DNA from: Methylorubrum thiocyanatum
GTDB lineage: Bacteria; Pseudomonadota; Alphaproteobacteria; Rhizobiales; Beijerinckiaceae
Reading direction: 5' to 3'
NCBI GenBank assembly: GCA_014138645.1
Contig: JACJIB010000004.1
Location: 62,001 to 126,000 of the forward strand
DNA length: 64,000 bases
The notes beneath the pieces were generated by a model. The model was not told where the DNA came from and searched no databases. It saw nothing but the letters and a program-made list of their open reading frames with translations. A program made the position numbers and the translations under genes. Numbering within the stretch: the stretch's first letter is position 1; every line of letters begins with the position of its first letter. Below are positions 56,479 to 64,000 of this stretch, in pieces.

Positions 56479-56694
56479 TCAGCGCCTGGGATCAACCGGT
56501 TCGATCGAGACGGATCCATTCTGCCGCCGCAGGCGCTGCCGGGTTCCATCCGGCCATTCCCGCACGATGCCTTCACCGACGACAGGATCGACGTAATGGC
56601 TGGGCACGCCGAGGCGCTTGGCCTCATCGATCGCCTCGACGCCTATCCGCCGGATCGCCTCCGCATTCCGACGAAGTGAGTCGAAGAGAGTCAT
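56479..56694 (-). CDS. Probable antitoxin partner of the zeta-like kinase
   Basis: A 71-residue protein beginning M-T-L-F-D-S-L-R-R-N-A-E-A-I-R-R-I-G-V (amphipathic helix) followed by a beta-like half (Y-V-D-P-V-V-G-E-G-I-V-R-E-W-P-D-G-T-R). It lies 15 bp upstream of the zeta-like gene on the same strand, the usual antitoxin-first order. I do not recognise a named antitoxin family; the assignment rests on position and size. Confidence 0.65.
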   Translation of the reverse strand: MTLFDSLRRNAEAIRRIGVEAIDEAKRLGVPSHYVDPVVGEGIVREWPDGTRQRLRRQNGSVSIEPVDPRR

Positions 56695-56745
56695 ACGCCT
56701 CGCTCGTGAACGGAGAGCCGCATCCGGTGGGAAGCGGTGAGAGTT

Positions 56746-56761
56746 CCATCAGTATAGATGG
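56746..56761 (-). promoter_or_regulatory. Palindromic operator/-10 of the zeta module
   Basis: CCATC-N6-GATGG palindrome; on the minus strand its centre is TATACT, an excellent -10 hexamer in GC-rich DNA, with a weak TTCCCA 18 bp upstream. It would give a ~50-nt leader to the antitoxin-like gene. A repressor bound here would cover the promoter, as in autoregulated toxin-antitoxin operons. Confidence 0.5.
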
Positions 56762-56799
56762 CCATTCCGACGCCTGGGAAGAACCCCCTTCGTCGGCCC

Positions 56800-57444
56800 T
56801 CACCCCGTCTCCGCCGCCCCCACGCCCCGCAGCAGCGGCACGAACGAGACCGGGCCGAAATCGCGGCTCTCGAACCGCTCCGGGCCGCGCCGGGCCAGCC
56901 GCAGCAGCGTCTGCCCGCCCGGCGGGCCGACCGGGATGACGAGGCGCCCGCCCTGCGCGAGTTGGCGCTTCAGCGCCTCCGGGACCGCGGCACCCGCCGC
57001 CGAGACGAGGATCGCGTCGAAGGGCGCGGCCTCCGGCCAGCCCGCATGCCCGTCGCCGACGCGCAGGCGAACCGCGAGGCCGAGGGCGGCGAGGCGCGCA
57101 CGGGCGGCCTCGGCCAGGGCGGCGTGGCGCTCGATGGCGAAGATCCGTGCGCCCATCGTGGCCAGCACGGCCGCCGCGTAGCCGCAGCCGGCGCCGACCT
57201 CCAGCACCCGCTCGCCGGGCCGCAGCGCCAGCGCCTCGATCATCAGGGCGACGATGTAGGGCTGCGAGATCGTCTGCCCCGCACCGATCGGCAGCGGCCC
57301 GTCGGCATAGGCTTCCGCCGCGAACTCGGCCGGGACGAAGGCCTCGCGCCCCACCCGTCCCATCGCGTCGAGGAGAACCGCGTCGCGGATGCCGCGGGCG
57401 ATCAGCTGCGTCTCGACCATCCGGGCGCGGGCGGCATCCGGCAC
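56800..57444 (-). CDS. pcm: Protein-L-isoaspartate O-methyltransferase
   Basis: A 214-residue SAM enzyme that methylates isoaspartyl residues in damaged proteins for repair. G-Q-T-I-S-Q-P-Y (56-63) and the SAM loop L-E-V-G-A-G-C-G-Y-A (81-90) are family marks. GTG start at 57442-57444 follows GGAG at 7-nt spacing. It begins 4 bp after the stop of a small proline-rich gene, so the two are likely coupled. Confidence 0.92.
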   Translation of the reverse strand: MPDAARARMVETQLIARGIRDAVLLDAMGRVGREAFVPAEFAAEAYADGPLPIGAGQTISQPYIVALMIEALALRPGERVLEVGAGCGYAAAVLATMGARIFAIERHAALAEAARARLAALGLAVRLRVGDGHAGWPEAAPFDAILVSAAGAAVPEALKRQLAQGGRLVIPVGPPGGQTLLRLARRGPERFESRDFGPVSFVPLLRGVGAAETG

Positions 57445-57448
57445 GGCT

Positions 57449-57610
57449 TCACTCCGTGGGCGTGCCGTCGCCGCCGTCGCGGGACGCGCCGTCCTCGGAC
57501 GGCGGAGGCAGGTTCGGCGGCGGCAGACGGCCGGGGCTCGGCGGCGTCGGCAGGCCGGCATCCTCGGTCACGGGCGGAGGCGGGGGCGGCGCGGGTTTGG
57601 TCTCGGGCAT
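57449..57610 (-). CDS. 53-residue proline-rich protein
   Basis: A small protein M-P-E-T-K-P-A-P-P-P-P-P-P-V-T-E followed by more Pro/Asp/Gly; disordered and acidic. A longer reading adds 17 residues. Preceded by GGAACG; ends 4 bp before pcm. No family recognised; compositional bias in GC-rich DNA may mimic coding, but the position tight against pcm supports a real gene. Confidence 0.4.
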   Translation of the reverse strand: MPETKPAPPPPPPVTEDAGLPTPPSPGRLPPPNLPPPSEDGASRDGGDGTPTE

Positions 57611-57735
57611 CGTTCCATCGCAAGGTGCGGCGGCACGGGGCGCGCCGCCTTCCTGCCTCAACGCCCGGATCGCCGTGCGGTGTCCCGCCGCCTTGCTTCC
57701 CCGGCCCGCCCCTCTCGCTCGAAGAAAGCCCGCGC

Positions 57736-58062
57736 ATGAGTGATCACCCGAACCTCTATGCCGGCCCGCCGACGCGGACGGATGCGGAGATCTTCGAGAC
57801 CCTGCTCACGCGCCCCGGGATCAGGGTCGAGCGCATCGTCTCGACGGGGCAGGCGAGCCCGCCGGGCTTCTGGTACGATCAGGACGGCGACGAGTGGGTC
57901 GCGGTGCTGAAAGGGAGCGCCGAGCTGCGCTTCGCCGACGAGCCGGCGCCGCGCCGTCTCGCCGAGGGCGATCACATGCTGATCCCGGCGCATTGCCGCC
58001 ACCGCGTCGAGCGCACCGCCAATCCGACGATCTGGCTCGCGGTTCACCTCGCGCCGCGCTAA
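57736..58062 (+). CDS. Small cupin-domain protein
   Basis: A 108-residue single cupin. W-Y-D-Q-D-G-D-E-W-V-A-V-L-K-G-S-A-E-L and L-A-E-G-D-H-M-L-I-P-A-H-C-R-H-R-V form the two cupin motifs; Glu and His residues could bind a metal. Function unknown. It lies 11 bp before the GT2 gene on the same strand, so may be cotranscribed; divergent from pcm. Confidence 0.85.
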   Translation: MSDHPNLYAGPPTRTDAEIFETLLTRPGIRVERIVSTGQASPPGFWYDQDGDEWVAVLKGSAELRFADEPAPRRLAEGDHMLIPAHCRHRVERTANPTIWLAVHLAPR

Positions 58063-58073
58063 CGCGTTCTCCC

Positions 58074-60302
58074 ATGATCGCGTGCCGCATCGAACCGAAG
58101 GGACAGATCGAGCCGGAGGGGGAGGGCGTCTGGCGCTCCACCGGCTCCGACCCGCAATTCCGCCTGACCCATCCCCGCGGCGGACGCCTGTTCCCGTTCC
58201 GGCTCGCGGGGGGCTGGGTCCGCATCCGCGCCGATCTCGAAGGGCTGGGCTCCACGAAACCGGTGCCGCTGCTCTACGTCGATGACGGCTCGGGTTTCCG
58301 CGAGGACGAGGCGGTCCGGCTCGAAGTACGGGAGCACGGAGGGATCGACGACCTCGTGCGCCTGCCGCGCCGGGTGCGGGGCCTGCGCCTCGATCCGCTG
58401 GCCGCGAGCGGGCGCTTCCGCCTCGCCCGGGCGACGCTGGAGCCGCTGCGCGGGCCGGCGGCCGCGCTCGCCGTCGCCCGCCGGCTCGTGGCGCGGCTGC
58501 CGGAGGAAGAGCGGGGGGCCGCAGCCCTGCTCGGGCGGCTTGCCGGCCTCGCCCTGAGCCGGCCGCCCGCCGCCCTGTGGCGGGCGTTCTGGGACAGCGC
58601 CCGGCCGCGTCCCGCCGCGGCCTCCTACGCCGCCTGGATCGAGCAGGTCGAGCGCCCGGCCCTGCCGAGCCCGGAGGCGATGCGGACGGCGATCGCGGGG
58701 TTCCGCCTCCGGCCGCGCATCTCCATCGTCATGCCGGTCTACAACACGCCCAAGCCCTATCTCGCGGCGGCGCTCGCCAGCATCCGGGCGCAAGGCTATC
58801 CCGACTGGGAACTGTGCCTTTGCGACGACGCCTCGACCGCCCCGCACATCGCACCGATGCTCGATGCGCTGGCGGCGGACGAACCGCGGGTGCGGCTGCA
58901 CCGGCGGACGCAGAACGGGCGCATCGTGGGGGCGAGCAACGACGCCCTGGCGCTGGCCACCGGCGACTGGATCACGCTGATCGACCACGACGACGTGATC
59001 CCGCCGCACGCGCTGTTCGCCTTCGTGAGCGCCCTGAACGCGGATCCGCAGATCGATTTCCTCTACTCGGACGAGGACAAGATCACGGTGGAGGGGGAGC
59101 GCTACGAGCCGTTCTTCAAGCCGGACTGGTCGCCGGAGACGCTGGAGGCCTGCATGTACACGGCCCATCTGGCGCTCTACCGGCGCGACATCGTCGCCCG
59201 GATCGGCGCGTTCCGGGCCGAGTGCGAGGGCGCGCAGGATTACGACTTCGCGTTGCGCTACACCGAGCACGTCACCCGCGTGCACCACGTCCCCCAGGTG
59301 CTCTACCATTGGCGGGCGATCCCCGGCTCGACCGCCCAGGCGATGGACAACAAGGGCTACGTGGTCGCCGCCGCCATCCGCGCCCTGGAGGACCGGGCGC
59401 GGCGCACCGGCGGGCTCGATTCCGTGCGCCCCACCGCCTTCGCCGGCAGCTTCCACCTGCGCCGGCCGCTCACGGAACGGCCCGTGGTCTCGATCGTGAT
59501 CCCGACCGCCGGCCGCGACAGCGCGGTTCGCGGCCGCACCGTCGATCTGCTCGCCGCCTGCCTCGCCAGCATCCGCGAGAAGAGCAGTTACGACAACATC
59601 GAGATCGTCGCGGTCGACAACGGCGACCTCCGGCCCGCGACGAAGGAGGCGCTGGAGCGCTTCGGCGCCCGCGCCGTCACCTGGGACCAGCCGGTCTTCA
59701 ACGTCGCCGCCAAGATGAATCTCGGCGCGCGGGCGGCGAAGGGCGACGTGCTGGTCTTCCTCAACGACGACATCGAGGTGATCAGCCCCGACTGGATCGA
59801 GGCGATGCTGGCGCTCCTGCAGATCCCCGGCGTCGGCGCCGTCGGCCCGAAGCTCCTGTTCGAGACCGGCGAGTTGCAGCATGTCGGCGTCACGGTGATT
59901 GACGCGACCCCCGACCATCCCCGCCGCTCCTATCCGCGGGAGGATCCGGGCCACTTCTTCTCGACCGCGGGCAACCGCAACTATCTCGCGGTGACCGGCG
60001 CCTGCGTGATGGTGCGCCGGGCCGATTTCGAGGCGATCCAGGGCTTCGACGAGGGCTTCGCCATCAACTACAACGACGTCGATCTCTGCCTGCGCCTGCG
60101 CGAGCGCGGCCTGCGCAGCGTCTACTGCGCGGAGGTCGAACTCTACCACTACGAGAGCCGCAACCGGGCGCGCACCGTGGCCGAGGACGAACAGGCCCGT
60201 TTCCGCGCACGCTGGGCGGAGGCGATTCCGCGCGATCCCTATTACAGCGAGTGGTTCGAGGCGCTGCCGCCGACCTTCGAACTCGATCCGGCACGGTTCT
60301 GA
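58074..60302 (+). CDS. Large glycosyltransferase with two GT2 domains
   Basis: A 742-residue protein: about 210 N-terminal residues of unknown fold, GT2 domain 1 from about 216 (I-S-I-V-M-P-V-Y-N-T, D-H-D-D-V, D-E-D-K-I) and GT2 domain 2 from about 472 (V-S-I-V-I-P-T-A-G-R-D, N-D-D-I-E-V, Y-N-D-V-D-L-C-L-R). Domain order resembles rhamnan or O-chain synthesising enzymes. Cytosolic, no membrane helices. Likely makes part of a surface polysaccharide; the sugar is not known. Confidence 0.9.
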   Translation: MIACRIEPKGQIEPEGEGVWRSTGSDPQFRLTHPRGGRLFPFRLAGGWVRIRADLEGLGSTKPVPLLYVDDGSGFREDEAVRLEVREHGGIDDLVRLPRRVRGLRLDPLAASGRFRLARATLEPLRGPAAALAVARRLVARLPEEERGAAALLGRLAGLALSRPPAALWRAFWDSARPRPAAASYAAWIEQVERPALPSPEAMRTAIAGFRLRPRISIVMPVYNTPKPYLAAALASIRAQGYPDWELCLCDDASTAPHIAPMLDALAADEPRVRLHRRTQNGRIVGASNDALALATGDWITLIDHDDVIPPHALFAFVSALNADPQIDFLYSDEDKITVEGERYEPFFKPDWSPETLEACMYTAHLALYRRDIVARIGAFRAECEGAQDYDFALRYTEHVTRVHHVPQVLYHWRAIPGSTAQAMDNKGYVVAAAIRALEDRARRTGGLDSVRPTAFAGSFHLRRPLTERPVVSIVIPTAGRDSAVRGRTVDLLAACLASIREKSSYDNIEIVAVDNGDLRPATKEALERFGARAVTWDQPVFNVAAKMNLGARAAKGDVLVFLNDDIEVISPDWIEAMLALLQIPGVGAVGPKLLFETGELQHVGVTVIDATPDHPRRSYPREDPGHFFSTAGNRNYLAVTGACVMVRRADFEAIQGFDEGFAINYNDVDLCLRLRERGLRSVYCAEVELYHYESRNRARTVAEDEQARFRARWAEAIPRDPYYSEWFEALPPTFELDPARF

Positions 60303-60318
60303 TGTTTTGCGGGGTGAG

Positions 60319-60351
60319 ATCCCCGCTCCCCGCCGCGCGGGGAGAGGGGAT
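60319..60351. terminator. Hairpin between convergent GT2 and histidine kinase genes
   Basis: ATCCCCGCTCCCCGC (60319-60333) pairs with GCGGGGAGAGGGGAT (60337-60351), one mismatch, 3-nt loop. It is a relative of the CCTCTCCCCGC family and sits in the convergent gap. Confidence 0.6.
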
Positions 60352-60392
60352 GCCCGCCGTCGATTGTCCTGAAAAGGCAGGGACTTGCCCGC

Positions 60393-63300
60393 TCACCCCG
60401 AACTGATCATCTCCTTGATGCGCCCGGCCAGCACCTCCATCACGAAGGGCTTGGTGATGACCTGCATGCCGGGCTCCAGGTGGCCGTTGCCCACCGCCGC
60501 GTTCTCGGCGTAGCCGGTGATGAACAGCACCTTCAGCTCCGGCCGCAGGACGCGGCCCGCATCGGCCACCTGACGCCCGTTCATGCCGCCGGGCAGCCCG
60601 ACATCGGTCACCAAGAGGTCGATGCGCACGTCCGATTGCAGCACCTTGAGGCCGGACGGGCCGTCGGCGGCCTCGATCGCGGTGTAGCCGAGATCCTCCA
60701 GCACCTCCGTCACCAGCATCCGCACCGTCGGCTCGTCGTCGACGATCAGCACCGTCTCGCCCTGCTCGGCTCGCGGCGCGGCGGCGAGGTCGGGAGCGGG
60801 ATCCGGCTCCTCGGCGGCCCCGTAATGGCGCGGCAGGTAGAGACACATCGTCGTGCCCTGGCCGACCTCCGAGTAGATCCGCACCTGCCCGCCCGACTGG
60901 CGCACGAAGCCGTAGATCATCGACAGGCCGAGACCGGTGCCCTGGCCGATCGGCTTCGTGGTGAAGAACGGATCGAACGCCTTGGCGATCACGTCGGGGC
61001 TCATGCCGGTGCCGGTATCGGTCACGCACAGAGACAGGTACTGGCCGGGATCGAGGTCGCGCTCCCGGGCGCCGCGGTCGTCGAGCCAGCGGTTGGCGGT
61101 CTCGATGGTGATGCGCCCGCCATCCGGCATGGCGTCGCGGGCGTTGATGCAGAGGTTGAGCAGCGCGTTCTCGAGCTGGCTCGGATCGACCAGCACCGAC
61201 CACAGCCCGCCCGCGGCCACCACCTCCAGGGTGATCGAGGGGCCGATGGTGCGGCGCAGCAGTTCCTCCATCCCCATCACCAGCCGGTTCACGTCGGTGG
61301 GCTTGGGATCGAGGGTCTGGCGCCGTGAGAAGGCGAGCAGGCGGTGGGTCAGCGCCGCGGCGCGCTTGGCTGCCCCCTGCGCCGCGTTGACGTAGCGGTC
61401 GATCTCGGTGAGCCGCCCTTGCGCGAGGCGGGTCTGGAGCAGTTCGAGCGAGCCGGTGATGCCGGTGAGCAGGTTGTTGAAGTCGTGGGCGAGCCCGCCG
61501 GTGAGCTGGCCCACCGCCTCCATCTTCTGCGACTGGCGCAGGGCCTCCTCGGTGCGCATCAGTTCGGCGGTGCGGGCCGCGACCTGCTGCTCCAGGCTCG
61601 CATTGAAGGCCTCCAGCTGCGCCTTGGCCCGCAGTTCCGCCTCGATGTTGCGCGCCTCGATGACGGTGCCGATTGGCGCGCCGCCCTCGTCGCGGATCGG
61701 GCTCGCGGTGAAGGCGACGGGGTAGAACGAGCCGTCGCGGTGGACGAAGATCTCCTCGCCCTGCTCCTGGTTGTTCTCGGGGAACGCCTGATCGATCGGG
61801 CATTCGTGGAGCGGGTAGGGGCTGCCGTCCGGCCGGGTATGGTGGACGACATCGTGGAGCGCCTGGCCCCGCGTCTCCTCCAGAGTGTAGCCGGTCAGCC
61901 GCTCGGCGGCGCGGTTCATGTAGGCGCAGTGCTGGCGCTCATCCATCATGAAGATGGCCTGGGTCGCGTTGTCGAGCACGGCGTCGAGGCGGCGGGTGGC
62001 CTCGACGAGCCGCTCCTCGGTCGCCTTTCGCGCGGTGATGTCGATGGCGCTGCCGACGCCGCGCAGGCACCGCCCCTCCGCATCGAACACCCCGCGCCCC
62101 TTGGCCGCGACCCAGCGGATCGTGCCGTCCGCACCTCCGACCGTGCGGAACTCCTCATCGTAGAAGGCACGGGTGCCGGGATCGAGGGCGGCGGCGAAGG
62201 CGGCGGTGACCCGCGCCCGGTCGTCCGGATGAAGGCCTTCGGAGAAATCCTCGAGGGTCACGTCCGCCTCGGGGGCTAACCCGAACATCGCCTTGATCCG
62301 CGGCGGCCAGAACAGGGTGCCGGCCCGCGGATCGAAGTCCCACAGGCCGATCTCGCCGCTCTCGACGGCGAGCCGCAGGCGCTCCTCGCTCTCGGCGAGC
62401 GCCAGTTCGGCGGCGCGGCGCTCCTCGATATCGACCACCGAGCCGATATAGCCCAGAAAACGCCCGTCGGCGGCAAAGCGCGGGCTCGCGGTGTCGATCG
62501 CCCAGCGATAGGCGCCGTCGCGGCGGCGCAGACGGTATTCGAGGCTGAAGCCCTCGTGCCGGGCATTGGCCGTCAGGAAGGTCTCGCCGGACCAGCCGCG
62601 GTCGTCCGGGTGGACGGCCTCCAACCAGCCGAGGCCGAGGGCCTGCGCCTCGGTCTGGCCGGTGAACTCGTACCAGCGCCGGTTCAGGTACTGGCAGGCG
62701 CCGTCGGCATCGGTGACCCACATCATCACCGGCGCATCGTCCGCCATGGTGCGGAAGCGCGCCTCGCTCTCGGCCAAGGCCGCGTTGCCGGTGATCCGCT
62801 CGGTCACGTCCGAGCCGTCGACGAACACGCCGGTGATGGTGCCCGACGCGTCGCGCATGGGCTGGTAGACGAAATCGAGGAAGCGCTGCTCGGGCACGCC
62901 GCCGGGCACCCGCAGGAGGGTCACCGGCGCCCCGTGCGCGGTGTGGCTGCGGCCGGTGGCGTACACCTCGTCGAGCAGCTCGAAGAAGCCCTGGCCCTCG
63001 ACCTCCGGCAGGGCCGCGCGCACCGGCTTGCCGAGAATGTCGCGGTGGGCGACGAGCCCGCGATAGGCGGCGTTGGCGAAGGCGAAGACGTGGTGGGGGC
63101 CGTCGAGCACCGCGACGAAGCTCGGCGCCTGCTCGAACAGCCGGGCGAAGCGCTCGCGCTCGGCCTGCATCTGCCGTCCGGCACGCACCGCGGCGGTGGT
63201 CTCCGAGCAGGCGCAGAACATGCCCGCCACCGTGCCGTCCTCGCCCCGCACCGGCGTGTAGCCGAAGGCGAAGTGCGTCTCCTCCGGGTAGCCGTTGCGG

Positions 63301-63653
63301 TGCATCGTGAAGGTGATGTCCTCCATATGCGTGGCCTCGCCGGCATAGGCCCGCGACAGGATCGGCTCCACCTGATCCCAGATGTCGTGCCAGACCTCGT
63401 CGAAGGGCCGGCCGAGCGCCTTCGGGTGGCGCGCGCCGCACATCGGGGCGTAGCCGTCGTTGTAGAGCGTGACATGCGCCTCGCCCCAGACGATCAGCAT
63501 CGGCTGCTGCGAGCCGAGCATCACGCCGACCAGGGTCTTGAGCGCCGCGGGCCACGTCTCGGGTGGCCCGAGCGGCGTCGCCGCCCAGTCGAGTCCGCGC
63601 ATCAGCGCGCCGGCCGCGCCGCCGCCGGCGAGGAAGGAGGGTGCGGTGGTCAC
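60393..63653 (-). CDS. Multi-PAS hybrid sensor histidine kinase/response regulator
   Basis: A 1086-residue soluble sensor. At least five PAS-like units in the first ~690 residues (e.g. Y-N-D-G-Y-A-P-M; F-A-N-A-A-Y-R-G-L; Y-L-N-R-R-W-Y-E-F-T-G; L-W-D-F-D-P-R-A-G; Y-M-N-R-A-A-E-R-L-T-G), a coiled linker, the H-box G-G-L-A-H-D-F-N-N-L-L (His723), N/G boxes N-L-C-I-N-A-R-D-A-M and G-T-G-L-G-L-S-M, and a receiver domain with Asp1017 (V-T-D-V-G-L-P). No membrane segment. GTG start after GGAGG. Its partner regulator is not adjacent. Confidence 0.93.
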   Translation of the reverse strand: MTTAPSFLAGGGAAGALMRGLDWAATPLGPPETWPAALKTLVGVMLGSQQPMLIVWGEAHVTLYNDGYAPMCGARHPKALGRPFDEVWHDIWDQVEPILSRAYAGEATHMEDITFTMHRNGYPEETHFAFGYTPVRGEDGTVAGMFCACSETTAAVRAGRQMQAERERFARLFEQAPSFVAVLDGPHHVFAFANAAYRGLVAHRDILGKPVRAALPEVEGQGFFELLDEVYATGRSHTAHGAPVTLLRVPGGVPEQRFLDFVYQPMRDASGTITGVFVDGSDVTERITGNAALAESEARFRTMADDAPVMMWVTDADGACQYLNRRWYEFTGQTEAQALGLGWLEAVHPDDRGWSGETFLTANARHEGFSLEYRLRRRDGAYRWAIDTASPRFAADGRFLGYIGSVVDIEERRAAELALAESEERLRLAVESGEIGLWDFDPRAGTLFWPPRIKAMFGLAPEADVTLEDFSEGLHPDDRARVTAAFAAALDPGTRAFYDEEFRTVGGADGTIRWVAAKGRGVFDAEGRCLRGVGSAIDITARKATEERLVEATRRLDAVLDNATQAIFMMDERQHCAYMNRAAERLTGYTLEETRGQALHDVVHHTRPDGSPYPLHECPIDQAFPENNQEQGEEIFVHRDGSFYPVAFTASPIRDEGGAPIGTVIEARNIEAELRAKAQLEAFNASLEQQVAARTAELMRTEEALRQSQKMEAVGQLTGGLAHDFNNLLTGITGSLELLQTRLAQGRLTEIDRYVNAAQGAAKRAAALTHRLLAFSRRQTLDPKPTDVNRLVMGMEELLRRTIGPSITLEVVAAGGLWSVLVDPSQLENALLNLCINARDAMPDGGRITIETANRWLDDRGARERDLDPGQYLSLCVTDTGTGMSPDVIAKAFDPFFTTKPIGQGTGLGLSMIYGFVRQSGGQVRIYSEVGQGTTMCLYLPRHYGAAEEPDPAPDLAAAPRAEQGETVLIVDDEPTVRMLVTEVLEDLGYTAIEAADGPSGLKVLQSDVRIDLLVTDVGLPGGMNGRQVADAGRVLRPELKVLFITGYAENAAVGNGHLEPGMQVITKPFVMEVLAGRIKEMISSG

Positions 63654-64000
63654 GCGGCCGGCCTCCGGCGCGGCCAGAGCCCTCCGCCGGGACGCGGCGC
63701 GCGTCGGCGGAGTGGCGAGCGGGAGGGGATCGGACCAGAGGGCCGATGCGGAGACGGGAATGAAGCGGACAAGGGTGAAGCGCGACCGTGTGTTCGAGAG
63801 CGTTCAACGCAACAATCGGGCAGCCGTGCCATCACTGGATGCCGGAAGCCGCGTCGGGCGCCTCCCGGATGCATGCCATGGCGCGAACCGGCGGGTCGCG
63901 CCAGAGGTTTGATGCCGCTCGATCGGTTCGCCCGAACCGTGTGAGGACGGCGTGAGGACGGCCGCACCTTGCGCCGCCGCACCGGCCGCGCCAGCATCCG
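63654..64000. other. Gene-free right edge
   Basis: No open frame here has convincing codon use or motif. The 347 bp should include the promoter of the hybrid kinase (minus strand) but I find no clear hexamers. A duplicated GTGAGGACGG occurs near 63940-63960. A gene reading from beyond the edge cannot be excluded. Confidence 0.4.

Noticed and set aside
63650..63997. A 115-codon minus-strand frame at the right edge
   Set aside because: Arg/Pro-rich shadow composition, no ribosome-binding site or motif, and overlap with the kinase start.

Overview
The window is a GC-rich, densely coded bacterial chromosome segment of about 64 kb. The gene content points to an alphaproteobacterium of the order Hyphomicrobiales, most likely Methylobacteriaceae (Methylobacterium/Methylorubrum). 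Evidence for this is a TrcR-type DUF1013 cell-cycle regulator, a TIGR02301 protein, a DUF482 (FemAB-like) protein, an alpha-type dihydroorotase, and several families of extragenic palindromes typical of that group. The assignment is by family recognition, not by alignment. I saw no rRNA, tRNA, transposase, prophage or CRISPR. This looks like ordinary core chromosome with a few accessory islets.

Layout. 1-6.4 kb: 5' part of ada, a coupled DUF482/M20 pair, an SRAP (HMCES/YedK) gene, and a divergent SGNH-acyltransferase-like/GT61 pair that looks like surface-glycan work. 6.4-16.2 kb: an RNA-methyltransferase pair (RlmD-like, TlyA), sodC, xseB-dxs, the overlapping ygfZ-tag-HD set followed by a phosphatase, and pyrC. 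16.3-19.7 kb: a four-gene operon with overlapping stops and starts (SDR, exported protein, NUDIX, TIGR02301). 19.9-29.6 kb: receiver-only response regulator, pdxH, lipoprotein, DnaJ-like and fabI, MOSC, PPK2, histidine phosphatase, xerC, glyoxalase and two unknown envelope proteins. 29.6-41.5 kb: hrpB, a His-rich secreted protein, mutS, dsbD, divergent wrbA/LysR, trcR. 41.5-50.3 kb: MFS transporter, an oligopeptide ABC operon without ATPase genes, GlcG/HbpS and OsmC proteins, a RibD-like reductase and an alpha/beta hydrolase. 50.4-64 kb: ABC-F ATPase, acyl-CoA dehydrogenase, mutL, a zeta-like toxin module, pcm, cupin plus a double GT2 glycosyltransferase, and a large hybrid histidine kinase.

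Themes. DNA repair is well represented (ada, SRAP, tag, xseB, mutS, mutL, HrpB-type helicase, xerC), but the genes are scattered among separate transcription units. Many units are translationally coupled through ATGA or GTGA overlaps. The most unusual non-coding signals are two copies of a ~200-bp multi-hairpin element (37853-38050 and 47120-47318) whose stems appear to covary, a 4 x 13-bp tandem repeat in front of the glcG-like gene, and compact palindromic operator candidates at wrbA/LysR, the zeta module and the His-rich protein gene.

Limits. All calls come from reading the sequence and recognising families; no searches were run. Start codons were chosen by ribosome-binding sites, overlaps and family lengths.
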